Positions 61,119 through 64,000 of a stretch of 64,000 nucleotides of DNA are shown here, in pieces. The notes beneath the pieces are model-generated. The model had not been told where the DNA came from and ran no database searches. It saw only the letters and a list, made by a program, of their open reading frames with translations. The stretch's first letter is position 1; each line of letters begins with the position of its first letter. The position numbers were made by a program, and so were the translations under genes. This stretch comes from Mycolicibacterium alvei (GTDB lineage: Bacteria > Actinomycetota > Actinomycetes > Mycobacteriales > Mycobacteriaceae): assembly GCF_010727325.1 (NCBI RefSeq), contig NZ_AP022565.1, forward strand, positions 3,720,001 to 3,784,000. The letters run 5' to 3'.

Positions 61119-62029
61119 GGCAACGTCTTTCGTGTGGTGGGAGGTTCGGAGTGTGTGGCGTTCTGCGCGATCAGGTCCACGATGCGGTCGACCACGCCCG
61201 GCGCGATGTCGTGCCCCATACCGTCGATCGTGACGTGTCGGGACCCGCGGATGGCCGCTGCGGTCGCCCGACCGCCGCTGGGCGCCACGATGCGGTCACG
61301 ATCACCATGAATCACCAACGTGGGAGCGCTGATTCGGTGTAGTTCGGCGGTGCGATCGCCGGAGGCGAAGATGGCGTTCATCTGCCTGGCGATCCCATTC
61401 CCGGAGCCCTCCTTCAGGCCCCGGTCCCAGGCGCGGGCGGCGTATTCCGCCGCGCCGGCTTCGTCGAGCTGAAAGCCGGTGCCCTGCAGGTGCCGCATCA
61501 GCCGCAGATGCTGGCGCACCGCCTCGGCTCGGGTGCGTGATCCGGGGTTGGCCAGCTTCAGCAGCGTGGAGACCGCCGACTGGCCGACCTTCTTCGAGCC
61601 GGTGGTGGAGAAGATCGATGTCAGCGAGATCGTCCGGTCCGGATAGCGGGCCGCGATCGTCTGGGCGATCATTCCGCCCATCGACATGCCGACCACGTGG
61701 CTGCGGTCCAGCCGGAGGTGGTCGAGCACCGCGACGGCGTCGGCGCTCATATCGGCCAGGTCATAGCCGCCTCGTAGTGGACGCTTGCACGCCCGGCGCA
61801 GCAGGCTCGGTGCCGGATCGTCGGACGGGGTGGTCCGGCCGACGTCGCGGTTGTCAAAGCGGATGACGTAGAAACCCTGTGCGACAAGGCCGTCGATCAT
61901 GTTTTGCGGCCACGAGGTCAGATCCAGAGTCAGCCCGGCGATGAGGAGCAGCGGTGCACCGGATGGATCTCCGTCGGTCCGGTAGCACACCTGCCGACCC
62001 GCGCCGGCGGCGCAGAACTGGTCGCTCAT
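61115..62029 (-). CDS. Alpha/beta-hydrolase
   Basis: A 304-residue hydrolase starting MSDQFCAAGAGRQVCYRTDG. It has the HG-type LLLIAGLTLDLTSWP loop, the nucleophile elbow VGMSMGGMIAQ, the acid in VIHGDRDRIVAP and the His in IDGMGHDIAPG. The start at 62029 overlaps the stop of the monooxygenase gene by ATGA. A Baeyer-Villiger monooxygenase makes an ester that such a hydrolase can cleave, which suits this coupling. Confidence 0.9.
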   Translation of the reverse strand: MSDQFCAAGAGRQVCYRTDGDPSGAPLLLIAGLTLDLTSWPQNMIDGLVAQGFYVIRFDNRDVGRTTPSDDPAPSLLRRACKRPLRGGYDLADMSADAVAVLDHLRLDRSHVVGMSMGGMIAQTIAARYPDRTISLTSIFSTTGSKKVGQSAVSTLLKLANPGSRTRAEAVRQHLRLMRHLQGTGFQLDEAGAAEYAARAWDRGLKEGSGNGIARQMNAIFASGDRTAELHRISAPTLVIHGDRDRIVAPSGGRATAAAIRGSRHVTIDGMGHDIAPGVVDRIVDLIAQNATHSEPPTTRKTLP

Positions 62030-63540
62030 GCCGACACTCCCGCCAGCGCGCGCCGACCGGTCCGGACGGCGGAGGAAGCGAACCGCAGATGCGGGTCGGT
62101 CACCGGTCCTTTGCGCAGTGCCTTGACGTCGGACTCGTAGCTCATCGACATGGTCCAGGGGCCACCGTCGCCCTGCTTGGGCAGCAGGTGCAGGGCACGC
62201 TGCACGTAGCCGGCCGAGAAGTCCAGCAGCGGACGGGCTTCCATGGCAGGCCCGGACACCTCGGGCGCCACCGTGTCGTACCCGTGGGTGTCCATGTGGG
62301 TCAGCAGTCGGCAGAAGTGCTCGCACAGCAGGCCGATCTTCAGCGTCCAGGACGAGTTGGTGTAGCCGACGGCGAAGGCGAAGTTCGGCACGCCCGAGAG
62401 CATCATGCCCTTGAACGCGAACGTGTCTGCGATGTCCACCGGTGAGCCGTCCACGCTGAGCGACACCCCGCCGAACATCTGCAGGTCCAAACCCGTTGCG
62501 GTGACGATGATGTCGGTGTCCAGGTGCTTGCCGGACTCGAGCTGGATCCCGGACTCGGTGAATGTCGCGATGCGATCGGTCACCACTGATGCCTTGCCGG
62601 TACCGAGGACCTTGAACAGGTCGCCGTCGGGGACCGCGCACAGTCGCTGATCCCACGGGTTGTAGTCGGGGTTGAAGTGCTCATCCACCGGGTAGCCCTC
62701 GGGCAGATCCTTGGCGTTGAGATGACGGATCAGCTTCTTGGCCGCGGTGGGGAAGGTCTGGCAGAACGTGTAGACACCGCGCTGCTTGAGGATGTTCTTG
62801 CGGCGCGATAGCGCGTAGCCGCGCTTGTCGCCGAGCACCTTCTTGGCGGTGTTGGCGAAGACGTCCTTGCTCGGCACCGACATGACGTAGGTGGGCGAGC
62901 GCTGCAACATGGTGACGTGTGCGGCGGTGCCTGCCATGGCGGGGATCAGGGTCACCGCGGTGGCGCCGCTGCCGATGACGACGACCTTCTTGCCGGTGTA
63001 GTCCAGATCCTCGGGCCACTGCTGCGGGTGCACGATCTGGCCGGCGAAGCGGTCGCGGCCTTCGAACTCGGGTGTGAAACCGCGGTCGTAGCGGTAGTAG
63101 CCACCGGCCATGAAGATCCAGTTCGCGCTGAATTGCACCAGTTCCTGGGTTTCGCTGTTCTCCACGTCGACGGTCCAGCGCGCGTCGGCACTCGACCAGG
63201 CCGCGCCGAGCACCTTGTGGTGGAACCGGATCTTCTCGTCGATGCCGTTCTCCGAGGCGGTCTGGCGCAGGTAGGCCAGGATCTTGTCGGCGGTGGCGAT
63301 GGCGTGCTCGTCGCGCCACGGCTTGAACTCGTAGCCGAAGGTGTGCAGGTCGGAGTCCGACCGGATGCCCGGGTAGCGGAACAGGTCCCAGGTGCCGCCG
63401 GTGGCGCCGCGCGCCTCCAGGATGGCGTAGGTCCGGTCCGGGTGCGACTGCTGCAGGTAGTACGCGGCGCCGATGCCGGAGATGCCGGCCCCGACGATCA
63501 GGACGTCAACCTGCTGGACGTGGGTGGGGGTGCGCTCCAT
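62026..63540 (-). CDS. Flavin-containing / Baeyer-Villiger-type monooxygenase
   Basis: A 504-residue flavoprotein. FAD-binding GAGISGIGAAYYL is at the N-terminus, TGGTWDLFRYPGIRSD follows, and the NADPH-binding VVVIGSGATAVTL is near residue 185. The BVMO-like fingerprint region reads FAGQIVHPQQWPEDLDY, with an HPQxWP motif where FxGxxxHxxxWP is expected. ATATGLD is the second FAD motif. It inserts oxygen into a ketone (or oxidises a heteroatom), as for EthA-type proteins. GAGGAG precedes the ATG at 63538-63540. It is the first gene of the operon with the hydrolase and WS/DGAT. Confidence 0.92.
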   Translation of the reverse strand: MERTPTHVQQVDVLIVGAGISGIGAAYYLQQSHPDRTYAILEARGATGGTWDLFRYPGIRSDSDLHTFGYEFKPWRDEHAIATADKILAYLRQTASENGIDEKIRFHHKVLGAAWSSADARWTVDVENSETQELVQFSANWIFMAGGYYRYDRGFTPEFEGRDRFAGQIVHPQQWPEDLDYTGKKVVVIGSGATAVTLIPAMAGTAAHVTMLQRSPTYVMSVPSKDVFANTAKKVLGDKRGYALSRRKNILKQRGVYTFCQTFPTAAKKLIRHLNAKDLPEGYPVDEHFNPDYNPWDQRLCAVPDGDLFKVLGTGKASVVTDRIATFTESGIQLESGKHLDTDIIVTATGLDLQMFGGVSLSVDGSPVDIADTFAFKGMMLSGVPNFAFAVGYTNSSWTLKIGLLCEHFCRLLTHMDTHGYDTVAPEVSGPAMEARPLLDFSAGYVQRALHLLPKQGDGGPWTMSMSYESDVKALRKGPVTDPHLRFASSAVRTGRRALAGVSA

Positions 63541-63718
63541 GGCTACTCCTCGGTGGTGGGGCGAAGTCGATGGGTTAATCGTCGCGTCCGGGAGCATCGG
63601 ACCAATAGGGCAATCCACAACAAAATGGGTGATATGCAGTGCATAGTGCACCAGGCCGCTACATTGATTCCATGCCACGACAGGATGGCGCCGCCATCTC
63701 CAGGAGAGGTAGAAGCGG

Positions 63719-64000
63719 TTGAGATTGCTCGGGATCATGCTGATCGGATTGCTACTCGCCGCCTGCACATCCGAGGACGCCGGCGAACCTCCGACCCCCA
63801 CGACGACCCACGCGGCTCCCACCGCCGATCTCAGGTCGACGGTCAAGGAGGCCTATGTCTACGGCTTTCCGATGGTGGACAACTACCGCGTCATGCACGC
63901 GTACTTCGTTGACAAGGACAACCCGGAGTACAAAGGCGACTGGAACCAGATCCACAACATCGCGCGGGTGTACACCCCTTCAGACACGGCGGTGCAGACA
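63719..64000 (+). CDS. DUF1254-family lipoprotein, N-terminal part (runs off right edge)
   Basis: An open 94-codon frame from TTG 63719 to the window end, behind AGGAGAGG. It begins LRLLGIMLIGLLLAACTSED, a lipoprotein signal with lipobox LAAC, then a Thr/Pro-rich spacer and KEAYVYGFPMVDNYRVMHAY, which is the hallmark start of DUF1254 proteins. The function of this family is unknown; it is usually surface-attached. The remaining C-terminal part (normally with DUF1214) is outside the window. It is divergent from the monooxygenase operon. Confidence 0.82.
   Translation, partial: MRLLGIMLIGLLLAACTSEDAGEPPTPTTTHAAPTADLRSTVKEAYVYGFPMVDNYRVMHAYFVDKDNPEYKGDWNQIHNIARVYTPSDTAVQT

Noticed and set aside
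62917..63912. 331-residue + frame over the monooxygenase
   Set aside because: Covers the antisense of a well-defined flavoprotein and its promoter; Gly/Val/Asp-rich shadow.
1..64000. CRISPR arrays, rRNA and tRNA genes
   Set aside because: No regularly spaced repeats and no recognisable rRNA or cloverleaf sequence were seen on either strand by eye.

Overview
The window reads as chromosome of a mycobacterium or close relative (Mycolicibacterium-type). It is GC-rich and dense with acyl-CoA dehydrogenases, acyl-CoA ligases, WS/DGAT acyltransferases, SDRs of the mycofactocin-coupled type, an F420-type LLM oxidoreductase and a Baeyer-Villiger-type monooxygenase. These calls come from reading the sequence and recalling families; no search was run. 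I saw no rRNA, tRNA or CRISPR array.

Region 1 (1-39.3 kb) is a catabolic and lipid region built from several operons. 1-9.5 kb holds a partial AMP-dependent ligase, a MaoC hydratase, a GntR regulator, two divergent acyl-CoA dehydrogenases, a SnoaL-like protein, a TetR regulator fused in frame to an acyl-CoA ligase, and a MmgE/PrpD protein. 10-16.5 kb holds two mycofactocin-type SDRs around a WS/DGAT - esterase - acyl-CoA ligase operon. 16.6-26.6 kb holds a TetR gene and a long + strand operon: EthD-like protein, fused double acyl-CoA dehydrogenase, Ltp2-like thiolase-fold protein with a DUF35 partner, P450, amidohydrolase, small protein, SDR, PlsC-like acyltransferase. 26.8-35.5 kb holds a paralogous TetR and a CoA-transferase / VOC / DUF35 / thiolase / thiolase / CoA-transferase / MaoC operon. 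35.9-39.3 kb holds an LLM oxidoreductase, a thiolase and an HMGCS-like/DUF35 fusion. Together they look like import, CoA activation and beta-oxidation or aldol-type shortening of a branched or polycyclic lipid, possibly with a steroid-like side chain; the real substrate is not visible. Two operator families link the operons: an ACTATGGCAGT inverted repeat and TTGAC-N6-GYCAA.

Region 2 (39.4-56.8 kb) is an accessory island with two IS3-type elements, an IS21-type element and an IS-end remnant. Its centre is a compact operon (47.4-49.8 kb, minus strand) for a bacterial ubiquitin-like conjugation system: a tandem ubiquitin-like protein, an E2-like protein and a JAB-E1 fusion, followed by an ASCH-domain gene and a gene cut by the IS21 element. 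Divergent from it are an XRE regulator, an ImmA/IrrE metallopeptidase, a small protein, a papain-like cysteine protease gene split by an IS3 element (3-bp target duplication, frame restored when the IS is removed), a Pro-rich protein and a metallo-beta-lactamase-fold protein. Other island genes are a two-TM protein of unknown function, a DUF4338/DruA-like gene and a truncated PD-(D/E)XK-like gene at the right edge.

Region 3 (56.8-64 kb) returns to chromosome-like content: a KefB-like antiporter, a 48-residue membrane protein, a Tat/lipobox peptidoglycan amidase, a monooxygenase - hydrolase - WS/DGAT operon joined by ATGA overlaps, and the start of a DUF1254 lipoprotein running off the right edge.
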